A stretch of 64,000 bases of DNA from Sphingobium sp. GTDB taxonomy: Bacteria > Pseudomonadota > Alphaproteobacteria > Sphingomonadales > Sphingomonadaceae. The first letter of the stretch is position 1; each line of letters opens with the position of its first letter. The position numbers were made by a program, and so were the translations under genes. The stretch is taken from positions 62,001 to 126,000 of the forward strand of contig JAHFPV010000007.1 of assembly GCA_023266575.1 (NCBI GenBank), in the 5' to 3' direction. Shown here in pieces: positions 49,051 through 57,825 of this stretch. The notes beneath the pieces are model-generated. The model saw only the letters and a program-made list of their open reading frames with translations. It searched no databases and was not told where the DNA came from.

Positions 49051-49713
49051 TCAGACCGGCCAGCGTTCAAGCCGCCAAGCGGAATCCCAGAACATCCATT
49101 CGTAACGGGTCGCGTTGCGGAAGGCGCGCGCCATGGCGTCGCGCATTGTCGGCGTTGTGGCGGCGGCGGCTTCGTCCACCAGCGCGCGGACCCGGTCGGT
49201 CGCTGCGCCAAAGCCGGGGTCGGCATAGGTGTCGATCCATGGCGCATAGGGGTTGAGGCTGGTGGCGCGCGGCTTGATGGCGCAGCCGACCTCCCAATAG
49301 ACCCAGAAGCAGGGGAGGATGCCTGCGATCAGTTCCTCATAGCTGCGGGTCGCGGCCAGGCTGGCCAGATAGCTGGTATAGCCAAGGCAGGCCGGGGTCG
49401 GTTCGGCGGCCTGTGCCATCGCTGCTGTCACGCCGAACTGTGCGAAGAAGGCCTGATGCAGGCCTTCCTCCACCTGCACCGCGACCTTGGCCCCATCGGA
49501 AAATTCCAGCCGTCCGGCAGCGCTGGGTGCGCGGGCCGCAGCGATCGCCAGCACGCGGGCATATTCGGCGAGGTAGAGGCTGTCCTGCACGATATAATGC
49601 TGGAAACTGTCGCGCGGCAGCGTGCCGTCGGCCAGTGCGGTCAGGAAGGGATGGGTCAGGATCGCCTGCCGCAGCGGGGCGACGTCTGCCCAGATCTGAT
49701 CGCAAAAGCCCAT
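49051..49713 (-). CDS. tenA: TenA/PqqC-family aminopyrimidine aminohydrolase (thiaminase II)
   Basis: This helical protein of 220 residues deaminates or hydrolyses thiamine breakdown pyrimidines for salvage. TenA features are the N-terminal IWADVAPLRQAILTHPFLTALADGTLPRDSFQHYIVQDSLYLAEYARVLA region, GVTAAMAQAAEPTPACLGYTSYL, and ILPCFWVYWEVG with the Glu of the YxE motif; several Trp/Tyr line the C-terminus. The start at 49713 is backed by AAGGA 7 bases upstream. It is co-transcribed behind the TBDR, whose mRNA leader has a TPP riboswitch, giving a coherent thiamine-salvage unit. Confidence 0.9.
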   Translation of the reverse strand: MGFCDQIWADVAPLRQAILTHPFLTALADGTLPRDSFQHYIVQDSLYLAEYARVLAIAAARAPSAAGRLEFSDGAKVAVQVEEGLHQAFFAQFGVTAAMAQAAEPTPACLGYTSYLASLAATRSYEELIAGILPCFWVYWEVGCAIKPRATSLNPYAPWIDTYADPGFGAATDRVRALVDEAAAATTPTMRDAMARAFRNATRYEWMFWDSAWRLERWPV

Positions 49714-49729
49714 CGCTATGTCCTTTTCG

Positions 49730-51874
49730 TCAGAAACGCACGGAGGCGCTGGCGCCGAACTGGCGGCCGGTGTTGATGGTGAAACTGTCGAACGGGCCGT
49801 TGGGACCAAGGCCCAGCAGCAGCGGCAATTGCTGTTGGCCGAACGCCGAGATCGCCCAGCGTTTATCGAGGAGGTTCTTCGCCCAGAGGTCGAAGGTCCA
49901 TGCGCCATGGCTGACGCCGATCCGTCCGTCGACCAATGTGTAGCCGGGCGAATGGAGGATATTGTCGATCTCAAAATCGACGCGGGACACATAGGCGACA
50001 CTGAGCCGTACATCCACAGTTGCTGGACCAGTCGCGCCCTGCCATCCCAAGCCGCCATTGATGGTCCAGTCGGGCGCGTTGGGGGTCCGCTGGCCGCTAA
50101 TGTCGAGGATGGCTGGTTCGCCCGGTTCTGGCGTGGGGTTGGGGGTGAAATAGGGGCCGGTGCGGCTGTGGGTCCAAGCCAGCCCACCGTCGAGACTGAA
50201 GCCCGCACCTAGCGCCGCTTGCGCCGATGCCTCGATCCCGTGGACATCGACCTGCGGCACCGACAGCACGACCGAATTGCCCAGGAATACGGTGTTCTGG
50301 AAATTGTCATAGTCGGTGACGAACCCGGCCAGCGATAGGCGAACGCGGCCATCGGCGCTCTCGCCCTTGACCCCCGCCTCGATCGACCGGGCGGTTTCGG
50401 CCGGGAACACCGCCTGCCATACGTCGGCCGGGCCGGGCAGGGGGTTGAAACCGCCCGCCTTGAATCCGATCGCGCCGGTGACATAGGCGGTCAGATGATC
50501 GGTCGGCCGCCAGGCGATAGACAATTTGGGCTGCCACTTCTCGAACGTCCGGGCGCGTTGGGCAACGGTTGTGCCGCTAACGGTGCCGACCGTATCTTCC
50601 TTGCGCCGGTCGCGGTCGTAGCGCAGCGCGAGGGTCGCTTCGACCTGGGGCGTGATGTCATAGCTGGCCTGTCCGAAAATGCCGATCTGGCTGGATCGGG
50701 TTTCGGCGCGGAACGCTTCGCCACCGAACAGCAGCGGGCCGAAATCATCGGTGCGGTCGCGCTCCAGCCGCTGGTAGAACAGGCCGACATGCCAGCGTAG
50801 CGGCCCGTCGCCGCGCGAGGTCAGCCGGGTTTCGCTGGTCCATGCCTTGATATCAACAGGTTGGGCAATGGGTTGGATACCATCTGGAAAGGCTGGGACG
50901 CCAAAGAAGGTCAGCGGCTTGTCGTTGCGGAAATCCAGTTCCTCAACGAAATCCTTGTGATAATCGTCATAGCCACCAGTCCATGTGAAGAGCAGCGCGT
51001 CGCCCGCTTCCTGTTCATAACTGGCCTGCGCGCCCCACCATGTGCGCGATGCCCGGCCTTCAAAATCGCCGAACGGGTTGGTCAGCGCCGCGCCCGACAG
51101 TCGCCCGCCATAGAGACCGGTGACATTGCCCGACGAGATATAGGCCGCGCCGCCTTCCTCATTGGCCCAGCCTAGTCGGAAGCGGAAAGTGGCGGTTTCG
51201 TTGAGTGCGACCTTGGCCTTCAGGCGCAGATTGCGGCTAATGCTGCCATCGACCTTCTTCTCGAGGAACGTGTTGCGGATGAAGCCGTCGCTGTTGCGAT
51301 AGGAACCGGACAGACGCAGTTGCACCTGATCCGACACGGGGGCGTTGACCACGCCATCGGCGGTCCAGGTCAGGCCGTTGCCGATGCCGACTGCTGCCTC
51401 GCCGCCCCAGTCCGGGCCGGGATCATTGGTGGTCATGGCAATCGCCCCGCCCGACGCGGAACGACCGAACAACGCGCCCTGCGGCCCCTTCAAAATCTCA
51501 ACCCGCGCCAGATCATAAGGGCGCAGCGTGAACAGTTCGGAATCGGGCAGCGCGAGGCCATCGACGATATAGGCGATCGACGGAGACTGGCTGCGATTGG
51601 TGGATATGCCGCGCACGGAAATAAGGTTGGTGCCGGGGTCCTGATCGTTGATGATGAAGATGCCCGGCGTCGCGGCGATGAAATCGTCGATCGTGGTCAG
51701 GCGGCGCGCAGCGATGGCGGCTGGACCATAGACGGCGATCGTGTCCGGCACCCGGATTTCCGCTTCCTCGCGGCCGCGCGCGGTTACGACGATGCCGTCA
51801 TCGGCATGGGCGATGCCAGCCCCCAGCAATAGCGCGATCGAGATGGCAGGTGACGTAATGGCGTAAAAACGCAT
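49730..51874 (-). CDS. TonB-dependent receptor under TPP riboswitch control (probable thiamine or precursor uptake)
   Basis: This outer-membrane receptor of 714 residues has a signal peptide ending IAHA, a TonB-box-like DGIVVTARG, the plug (LARVEILKGPQGALFGRSASGGA) and a barrel ending FGASASVRF. A TPP riboswitch lies in its leader. The Shine-Dalgarno GGAGGA lies about 8 bases upstream of the start at 51874 and inside the 3' end of the aptamer. tenA follows after 16 bases. Together they argue for import of thiamine, or of its degradation products, across the outer membrane; the exact ligand is not determined. Confidence 0.93.
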   Translation of the reverse strand: MRFYAITSPAISIALLLGAGIAHADDGIVVTARGREEAEIRVPDTIAVYGPAAIAARRLTTIDDFIAATPGIFIINDQDPGTNLISVRGISTNRSQSPSIAYIVDGLALPDSELFTLRPYDLARVEILKGPQGALFGRSASGGAIAMTTNDPGPDWGGEAAVGIGNGLTWTADGVVNAPVSDQVQLRLSGSYRNSDGFIRNTFLEKKVDGSISRNLRLKAKVALNETATFRFRLGWANEEGGAAYISSGNVTGLYGGRLSGAALTNPFGDFEGRASRTWWGAQASYEQEAGDALLFTWTGGYDDYHKDFVEELDFRNDKPLTFFGVPAFPDGIQPIAQPVDIKAWTSETRLTSRGDGPLRWHVGLFYQRLERDRTDDFGPLLFGGEAFRAETRSSQIGIFGQASYDITPQVEATLALRYDRDRRKEDTVGTVSGTTVAQRARTFEKWQPKLSIAWRPTDHLTAYVTGAIGFKAGGFNPLPGPADVWQAVFPAETARSIEAGVKGESADGRVRLSLAGFVTDYDNFQNTVFLGNSVVLSVPQVDVHGIEASAQAALGAGFSLDGGLAWTHSRTGPYFTPNPTPEPGEPAILDISGQRTPNAPDWTINGGLGWQGATGPATVDVRLSVAYVSRVDFEIDNILHSPGYTLVDGRIGVSHGAWTFDLWAKNLLDKRWAISAFGQQQLPLLLGLGPNGPFDSFTINTGRQFGASASVRF

Positions 51875-51881
51875 ATCCCTA

Positions 51882-51986
51882 TTCCTCCGCCGGTGTGAGC
51901 CGGATCAGGTTCGCGGGTTTGCCGACTGGACGCCCCCTGCGCCCGATCCGCCTCTCAGCCCTGACAGCGCCAGGACACCCCGTGGG
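51882..51986 (-). promoter_or_regulatory. TPP (THI-box) riboswitch
   Basis: Read on the minus strand the leader contains GGGGTG near its 5' end, GGCTGAGAGG in the middle, ACCC, then GAACCTGATCCGGC and ACACCGGCGGAGGAAT at its 3' end. These are the conserved aptamer elements (CUGAGA; ACCUGAUC; GCGGAGGAA). The 3' end overlaps the Shine-Dalgarno, so binding TPP probably blocks translation. The element controls the TBDR-tenA operon. Confidence 0.92.
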
Positions 51987-52182
51987 TTGAAACTGAGCGT
52001 GCGCCTATGGCGTCCTGCGCCGCGCGTCAAATGATCGCTGGGGGCCTTGCGCATATTCCTGCCGAAGCGGGGGTGGTTTTCAGTCAGCTATGGCGTCGAT
52101 CGAGGATGATCCGTTATCGACGGCGTGGCCAAGCCCTTATTGTTCCTGTGGCTATGATTCATGCTTACCCCCTGGTCCCGTC
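51987..52182. other. non-coding gap between the riboswitch and the porin gene
   Basis: This is about 196 bases holding the 5' end of the riboswitch transcript on the minus strand and, on the plus strand, the upstream region of the porin-like gene. I see no gene or clear operator in it. The open frame that enters at 52090 does not show a likely start before 52183. Confidence 0.4.
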
Positions 52183-53361
52183 ATGGTGATGATCGCCCCC
52201 TTTTTGCTGCTGGCCGCCGCGGCGGGCGATGCGATGCCGTCGCGCCCCCATTCGCATATCCATGCAGCGGGAGAGATTGACGAGACGCAGGGGCCGCTGC
52301 TGCTGGAGGTCACCTATACCGGCGAAGTGATGGGCAATGTGGCGGGCGGGGTGAAGCGGCGCGCGCGCTATCTCGACAATCTCGACATTGTGCTGGAGGC
52401 TAATCTGGAAGCGATGCTGGGCTGGCGGGGAGCCGAGGCGCATGTCTATGGCATTTATAATAATGGCGCGTCGATCTCCGATGCGGTGGGCGACGCCCAT
52501 GCCGTCAGCAATATCGAGACGGGGACGCGGGCGTTCAAACTTTATGAAGCTTGGATCGACCAGATGGTTGCGCCCGGCCTGTCGCTGCGCGCGGGCCTGT
52601 ATGACCTCAATTCGGAATTTGATTCGCTCGATGCGGCTGGGGTGTTCGTCGGCAGCGCCCATGGCATTGGTAGCGATATTTCGCTGACCGGTCGCAATGG
52701 TCCGTCGATCTTTCCTTCGACATCTTTGGCGGCGCGGGTCGAATGGCGGCCTGCCAAGGGCTGGGCGGTGCGCGCCGCCGTGCTGGACGGGGTGCCGGGC
52801 GATCCCGATCATCCCGCTCGCACCGCGATCAAGCTCGGCAAGGGCGACGGCGCGCTGCTGATCGGTGAGTTGGAAGCGCCTGTCGCTGGCGCGCGGCTAT
52901 TGCTGGGTCACTGGCGCTATACCGCGACCTTCGATGCGTGGGACGGAAGCCGGGGACAGGGCAATGCCGGTGTCTATCTGCGCGGCGAAATGCCACTGAT
53001 GAGTGATGGTGAGGAACAGATTGACGGCTTCTTCCGGCTCGGCACGTCGAGCGGCCGGTTCAATATGTTCGACCGGTTCGCCAGTATGGGCGTGAAATGG
53101 AAAGGCGCATTGGCCGGGCGACCGGAGGATGAACTGGGTCTGGCGGTCATTACCGCCACGACATCTGCCGACTATCGCCGCACCGGTGGCGCAGGCCGTT
53201 CCGAATCCGTCGCCGAATTCACCTATCGCGCGCCGCTTTCCCATTGGCTCACCGTGCAGCCCAATATGCAATATGTCCGCAATCCCGCCGCCGACCCGAC
53301 GATCCGCGACGCCTGGGTGGTCGGGCTGCGCTTTGCCGTCGGGTTCCGGCTGATCGATTAA
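52183..53361 (+). CDS. carbohydrate-porin-like (OprB) outer membrane protein
   Basis: This is an outer-membrane beta-barrel of about 392 residues. A signal peptide (MIAPFLLLAAAAGDA) is followed by repeated alternating strands: LDNLDIVLEANLEAMLGWRGAEAHVYGIYNNGASIS, FKLYEAWIDQ, LRAGLYDLNSEFDS, and a C-terminal strand ending VGFRLID. It matches carbohydrate-selective porin OprB-type proteins. ATG 52183 and 52189 are both possible, with no strong Shine-Dalgarno. It ends convergently with the MFS pseudogene by a 4-base overlap. Substrate unknown. Confidence 0.78.
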   Translation: MVMIAPFLLLAAAAGDAMPSRPHSHIHAAGEIDETQGPLLLEVTYTGEVMGNVAGGVKRRARYLDNLDIVLEANLEAMLGWRGAEAHVYGIYNNGASISDAVGDAHAVSNIETGTRAFKLYEAWIDQMVAPGLSLRAGLYDLNSEFDSLDAAGVFVGSAHGIGSDISLTGRNGPSIFPSTSLAARVEWRPAKGWAVRAAVLDGVPGDPDHPARTAIKLGKGDGALLIGELEAPVAGARLLLGHWRYTATFDAWDGSRGQGNAGVYLRGEMPLMSDGEEQIDGFFRLGTSSGRFNMFDRFASMGVKWKGALAGRPEDELGLAVITATTSADYRRTGGAGRSESVAEFTYRAPLSHWLTVQPNMQYVRNPAADPTIRDAWVVGLRFAVGFRLID

Positions 53362-54603
53362 GCGGTTGCGTCAGGCTGGCCCGCGCGGCGCGCGGCGGGC
53401 AGGGCCAATGTGATGAGCAGGCAAAGCGCCATGGGCAGGATGGCGAACAGGAAAAATTGGCTCGGCCCTGCGCCGTGGCCGATCAGCCAGCCACCGGCCA
53501 GCGGGCCACCGATCGCGCCGATCCGGGCCACGGCGACGCCGAAGCCGATAGCAGTAGCGAGGCAATCGGGCGGAAAGACACCGGTGACGACCGCCATGAT
53601 GCACAGATGCACCCCGACAATGCCACCGCCCGCGACCAGCAGCAGCATGTTCCACGACAAAGGGTCGGCGGGCAGGATCGCCAGCAGGGTGAAGGCGACG
53701 ATGATCGTGACATAGGCACCCGCCAGCGCCAGCACGGCATGATTGCGATCGATCAGCCAGGCGAGCGCGAGAGCAACGATCAAGCCGCCCAACTGGATGA
53801 TGGTGATCGAGCGCGCTGCCTGATCCAGTGTAAAGCCCGCCTGCGGCAACAGGGTTGGTGCCCAACTGGTGATAAGATAGAGGCCAAAGGCATTGATACC
53901 ATAGAGTAATGCAAAAATGACGGTCGGGAACCGCAACGGTTTGCGCAATATACGGGCAAGCGGGCGGGTGTCGGGATTGTCAGCCGATGGCGCCATTTTC
54001 TGTTCGATCGGGAACAGCAGAAAAAGGGCCGCGGCCAGCACCAATGTCGCGGCACCCGGCAGCAGGAACAGGGCGCGCCACCCGCCCAGCGCAACCAGCG
54101 GCGGCGCGATCAAACCCGCCGCGATCGCGCCAAAGGAAATGCCGAGCGATACGATCGTCAACGTGCTGGCGCGTCGCCCCGGTGGCGCCCAGTGCGGTGA
54201 CATTGGGCAGACATGCCCCCAGCGCCAGACCGGTCAGCAAGCGCCAGACGATGAAGCCGCCGATGCTCGTTCCGGTGGCGGTTGCCATGGTCAACAGGCC
54301 GATACAGATGACAGAAAGGATGATCGTCCGGCGGCGGCCGAAGCGGTCGCCCAGCGGTGCCAGCAGGACCGCGCCGACGCCCAGCCCCAACAATACCGCC
54401 GACAGGGCAAAACCAAAGCGGGCAGGCGCAATGTCGAGCGCCGTTGCAATGTGGGGGAGCGCCAGCGGCAGCGCCGCCAGATCATAGCCGTCGATGAACA
54501 GCACCAGGCCGCACAGAAATAGCGAAACGATCAGGCGCGGGGTAAAACCCGTGGCGTCGCTGGTCACGCGGCCTGCTCCAGCGGGCGGGTCATGGATCGG
54601 CAT
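53358..54603 (-). pseudogene. MFS transporter, frameshifted
   Basis: Two overlapping frames together encode one MFS permease: the 5' part (about 150 residues up to LPNVTALGAT) and the 3' part (from APPGRRASTLTIVSLGISFG to the C-terminus). The frames are offset in the GC-rich region around 54175-54195, near GCCACCGGGGCGACG; joining them needs a net shift of +1 or -2 bases. It may be a true pseudogene or a sequencing/assembly error. The N-terminus (LIVSLFLCGLVLFIDGYDLAALPLALP) looks like the aromatic-acid:H+ symporter group. GTG 54567 is an alternative start. It is divergent from the aldehyde dehydrogenase gene. Confidence 0.8.
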
Positions 54604-54619
54604 TCCTCTTATTTTTATC

Positions 54620-54633
54620 GTAACGAATGATAT
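54620..54633. promoter_or_regulatory. degenerate copy of the TAACG-N2-CGTTA palindrome
   Basis: GTAACGAATGATAT is similar to the perfect palindrome at 54699-54712 (5 of 6 matches on the left arm, 4 of 6 on the right), 79 bases away. It lies upstream of the MFS pseudogene start, so the pair may be operators for both directions. Confidence 0.35.
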
Positions 54634-54698
54634 AATAGGGTTGGCCGGACCCGGACTGTCAAGCGCTAAAAAAGCCGATGCGACAGCTTGCGATAATA

Positions 54699-54712
54699 AT
54701 AACGTTCGTTAT
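54699..54712. promoter_or_regulatory. palindromic operator candidate before the aldehyde dehydrogenase
   Basis: ATAACG-TT-CGTTAT is perfect, with a 2-base centre. It lies 49 bases before the aldehyde dehydrogenase start at 54761. GTTCGTTATA, part of this element, also occurs at 15687-15696. Confidence 0.5.
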
Positions 54713-54760
54713 AGTTTGCCAATGACAGGCGTGCAGCGCCGATCAGGAAGAGGATAGACC

Positions 54761-56230
54761 ATGGTTCCCGACAACATCCATATCGCCCATCCCGACAAGC
54801 TGTTCATCGGCGGCGCGTGGGTCGAATCGACGGGCCACGGCGTGATCGAGATCGTCTCTCCCAATAGCGAGGAAGTCATTGCCCGCGTCGTCGATTGCAC
54901 GGAAGCGGATATGGACCGCGCCGTCGCTGCCGCGCGCAAGGCGTTTGATGATGGGCCATGGTCGACCATGGCACCTGCCGATCGCGGCGCAATTGTGCGG
55001 CGGATGGGGGATGAACTGGGCAAGCGCGCGCCTGAACTCGCCGCCGCCTGGACCGCGCAGGTCGGTGGTCTCGCCAGTTTCGCGCCGATCATGACCGGCG
55101 GCGCGACAGCGACGCTGATGGCGATCGCAGGCTATGCCGACAGCTTTCCCTTTGTCGAAAAGCGCCCGTCGAGCCAGGTCCATACCGCCATCGTGGCGCA
55201 GGAACCTGCTGGCGTCGTCGCGGCGATCGCGCCATGGAACGCGCCCTATGGCATCATGTCGGCCAAGGTCGCCTATGCCATGGTCGCAGGCTGCACCGTC
55301 ATCATGAAGCCATCGCCCGAAACCCCGCTGGAGGCCTATATCATGGCCGAAGCGGCGGAGGCGGCAGGCGTCCCAGCGGGCGTCGTCAATCTGGTCGCTG
55401 CGGGGCGCGATGCGTCCGACCATCTGGTCCGCAACCCCGGCATCGACAAGGTGACTTTCACTGGATCGACTCTGGCGGGCAAGCGCATCGGCGAGGTATG
55501 CGCAGGGCGGATCGCGCGCTGCACGCTGGAACTGGGCGGCAAGTCGGCGGCCATCGTGCATGACGATTTCCCCATCGAGGCGGCTGCCGCGATCCTGGGC
55601 AACACCATCACCATCATGAGCGGGCAGGTATGCGCAATGCTGAGCCGCGCCATCGTGCCGCGTCACCGCCATGACGAACTGGCCGACGCGATCGCCAAGG
55701 TGATGCAGGGTATCCGCATCGGTCATAGCGAGGCACCCGATACTCAGCTTGGCCCGGTGGCGATGAAGCGCCAGCTTGAACGGGTTGAGGAGTATGTCGC
55801 GATCGGCCGGACAAGTGCCGATCTGGTCACTGGCGGCAACCGCCCGGCCCATATGAACAAGGGCTATTTCATCGAGCCGACCCTGTTTGCCAATGTCGAT
55901 AATAAGAGCCGCATCGCGCAGGAGGAAATTTTCGGCCCTGTGCTGTGCCTGATCCCCGCCGATGATGAGGAAGATGCCATCCGCATCGCCAATGACAGCG
56001 CCTTTGGCCTTAACGGATCGGTGCTGACCAATGACGCAGACGCCGCCTATCGTATAGGTCGCCGCATCCGCGCGGGCGGCTTCGGGCAGAATGGGATGAA
56101 GCTGGAATTCGGCCTGCCCTTTGGTGGTTTCAAACAGTCTGGCATTGGGCGCGAGGGCGGGGTGGAAGGACTGCACCCCTATCTGGAAAGCAAGACCATC
56201 CTGCTCGACGCGACGCCCGCCGGCTTCTGA
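54761..56230 (+). CDS. NAD(P)-dependent aldehyde dehydrogenase
   Basis: This ALDH of 489 residues oxidises an aldehyde to the acid. It has FIGGAWVES at the N-terminus, IAPWNAPYG, VIMKPSPETPL (cofactor Lys), TFTGSTLAGKRIGE, TLELGGKSAAIV and GQVCAMLSR with the catalytic Cys, and EEIFGPVLCL. AGGAAGAGG precedes the start. It is divergent from the MFS pseudogene and followed after 2 bases by a DoxX-type membrane protein. The AraC gene at 56792 may regulate it. Confidence 0.93.
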   Translation: MVPDNIHIAHPDKLFIGGAWVESTGHGVIEIVSPNSEEVIARVVDCTEADMDRAVAAARKAFDDGPWSTMAPADRGAIVRRMGDELGKRAPELAAAWTAQVGGLASFAPIMTGGATATLMAIAGYADSFPFVEKRPSSQVHTAIVAQEPAGVVAAIAPWNAPYGIMSAKVAYAMVAGCTVIMKPSPETPLEAYIMAEAAEAAGVPAGVVNLVAAGRDASDHLVRNPGIDKVTFTGSTLAGKRIGEVCAGRIARCTLELGGKSAAIVHDDFPIEAAAAILGNTITIMSGQVCAMLSRAIVPRHRHDELADAIAKVMQGIRIGHSEAPDTQLGPVAMKRQLERVEEYVAIGRTSADLVTGGNRPAHMNKGYFIEPTLFANVDNKSRIAQEEIFGPVLCLIPADDEEDAIRIANDSAFGLNGSVLTNDADAAYRIGRRIRAGGFGQNGMKLEFGLPFGGFKQSGIGREGGVEGLHPYLESKTILLDATPAGF

Positions 56231-56232
56231 CC

Positions 56233-56643
56233 ATGATCGCGCTGGACGCACAGGGGCGGGGGCAGGGGGCCGCCTATACCGCCGCGCGTATCATTTATGG
56301 GGGCTGGTTCCTGTTTTCGGGGGTGGAATATTTCACCCCCTTCGACCTTCAGCCGCTGGGCAACACGCCGCTGGCGCGCGAATTTACCCTGGCGCTGATC
56401 CACAGCGGCTTGTTCGCCTGGATCAAGGTGATGGAGGTGGTCGTGGCGCTGCTGGTGCTGGTAAACCGGGGAGTGCTGCCCGCCGCGCTGGCTAGCCTGC
56501 CGCTGAACGCCGTGATCGGTTACTGGAATTTCGTGCTGGATCCGGGCGTGGTCGAATATGCGTTCGGCATCGTCACGCTATTGCTCAACGCCATCCTGCT
56601 CTGGCCATGGCGCAGGGAATTGATGGGGCTGCTGCGCTGGTAG
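56233..56643 (+). CDS. DoxX-like small membrane protein
   Basis: This small integral membrane protein of 136 residues has about four hydrophobic segments: IIYGGWFLFSGVEYF, VMEVVVALLVLV, LNAVIGYWNFVL and YAFGIVTLLLNAILLW. The pattern fits DoxX/DoxD-like proteins, which associate with thiol or sulfite oxidation, or with quinol. It starts 2 bases after the aldehyde dehydrogenase stop and is surely co-transcribed. Function unknown; perhaps electron transfer to the quinone pool. Confidence 0.75.
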   Translation: MIALDAQGRGQGAAYTAARIIYGGWFLFSGVEYFTPFDLQPLGNTPLAREFTLALIHSGLFAWIKVMEVVVALLVLVNRGVLPAALASLPLNAVIGYWNFVLDPGVVEYAFGIVTLLLNAILLWPWRRELMGLLRW

Positions 56644-56791
56644 GTTGTGATATATCGGCCATATTGCCAGCTTCGTATGCCTGGGATACTTTCTCTTCCT
56701 GTGGGATGACTCGCTGACGACCAGCAATAGCGTCGCGGTGGGCGAAGAGAGGGATGCAGGGCATGGCTCATGATGTTCTAGATCGTGCGGA

Positions 56792-57730
56792 GTGGGTCCG
56801 CTGAGCGCGGTCGAGCGCTTTTCCACCCGGCTGGTGCCGCCGCCGCGTCGCCAGCGTTTCTGGCGCGAGGTTGTCGCCGAAGCCTTCCCCGGCATGACCG
56901 CCCATGCGCCCGAAGGCATCAAGGCCGATCTGGCGCGCTGGTCGCTGGGCGGCGTCGGGCTGGCACGCGCGCGCAGCGAACGGGCGCAGGTCAGCCGGGT
57001 CGCGACCGATGGCGATGAACGGCATCTCCTGCTCCATTTGCTCCATCGCGGGTCGATGACCATGCTGCATGGCGACCGCAGCAGCACCGCGCGGATCGGC
57101 GACATCGTGATCGCCGATGACCGCCACCCCTATGCCATCGACATTTCGCAATATAACGACTGCCTGATCCTCCAGGTGCCGGTTGCGATGATGGGCGATG
57201 ATATTGCCGGGCGCGACTGGCATGGCTGTCTGATGCCATCGACCAATCCTAACGTCTTGTTCCTGGCCCATGTGCTCCATGGCCTGTGGTCGCAGCGGGA
57301 CCAGTTTGCCGATCTGGACGACGATGCCGGGGTGCTGCTGGCCGATGCAGCGCGGATGCTCTGCCGTCGCAGCACCCTAGAGCGGCCCGCTATCCAGCTG
57401 CCGCGTTCCCCGGTCGACTATGTGCTGGAGCATCTGGGCAATCCCGATCTTGGTACGGCATTGATCGGCCAGGCGCTCGACCTCTCTCCCCGTGCGGTGC
57501 AAAAAAGCTTCGTTCGCCATGTCGGGCTGACCCCCACTGCCTTCATCACCGCGCGGCGGCTGGAGCGGGCGGCGGCTTTGCTGGCGCGCGAGGACGGGCG
57601 CACGATCACCGACGTCGCGTTCGAGGTGGGGTTCAACGATTCCGCTTTCTTTACCCGCTGCTTTCGTCGGCACTTCGGCGTGGCGCCCAGCCAGTGGCGG
57701 AGTGGCAATGCGCGTTCGCTTGCGTCCTGA
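56792..57730 (+). CDS. AraC-family transcriptional regulator
   Basis: This regulator has 312 residues. The N-terminal AraC-binding-like domain (about 40-180: FWREVVAEAFPGM; IGDIVIADDRHPYAID) is followed by a C-terminal double helix-turn-helix (about 210-310: LGTALIGQALDLSPRAVQKSFVRHVGLTPTAFITARRLERAAALL and ITDVAFEVGFNDSAFFTRCFRRHFGVAPSQWR). The organisation resembles activators of aromatic or alkane catabolism (XylS/NitR-like). The start is GTG 56792. It stands between the aldehyde dehydrogenase-DoxX pair and the receptor-alcohol dehydrogenase pair and could activate both. Confidence 0.9.
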   Translation: MGPLSAVERFSTRLVPPPRRQRFWREVVAEAFPGMTAHAPEGIKADLARWSLGGVGLARARSERAQVSRVATDGDERHLLLHLLHRGSMTMLHGDRSSTARIGDIVIADDRHPYAIDISQYNDCLILQVPVAMMGDDIAGRDWHGCLMPSTNPNVLFLAHVLHGLWSQRDQFADLDDDAGVLLADAARMLCRRSTLERPAIQLPRSPVDYVLEHLGNPDLGTALIGQALDLSPRAVQKSFVRHVGLTPTAFITARRLERAAALLAREDGRTITDVAFEVGFNDSAFFTRCFRRHFGVAPSQWRSGNARSLAS

Positions 57731-57825
57731 TAGCCGGTTCGCCCTAATCCAAGACCTGCCCCGCCGCTGCGCCTATCATCATCCCAAGTCGCCGACACAG
57801 GCGAGGCATTTTTGGGAGGATGAAG

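Noticed and set aside
53980..54603. a separate short MFS-like gene
   Set aside because: Its last residues (after LGAT) do not look like a transporter, while the other frame continues the MFS sequence exactly; one frameshifted gene is simpler.
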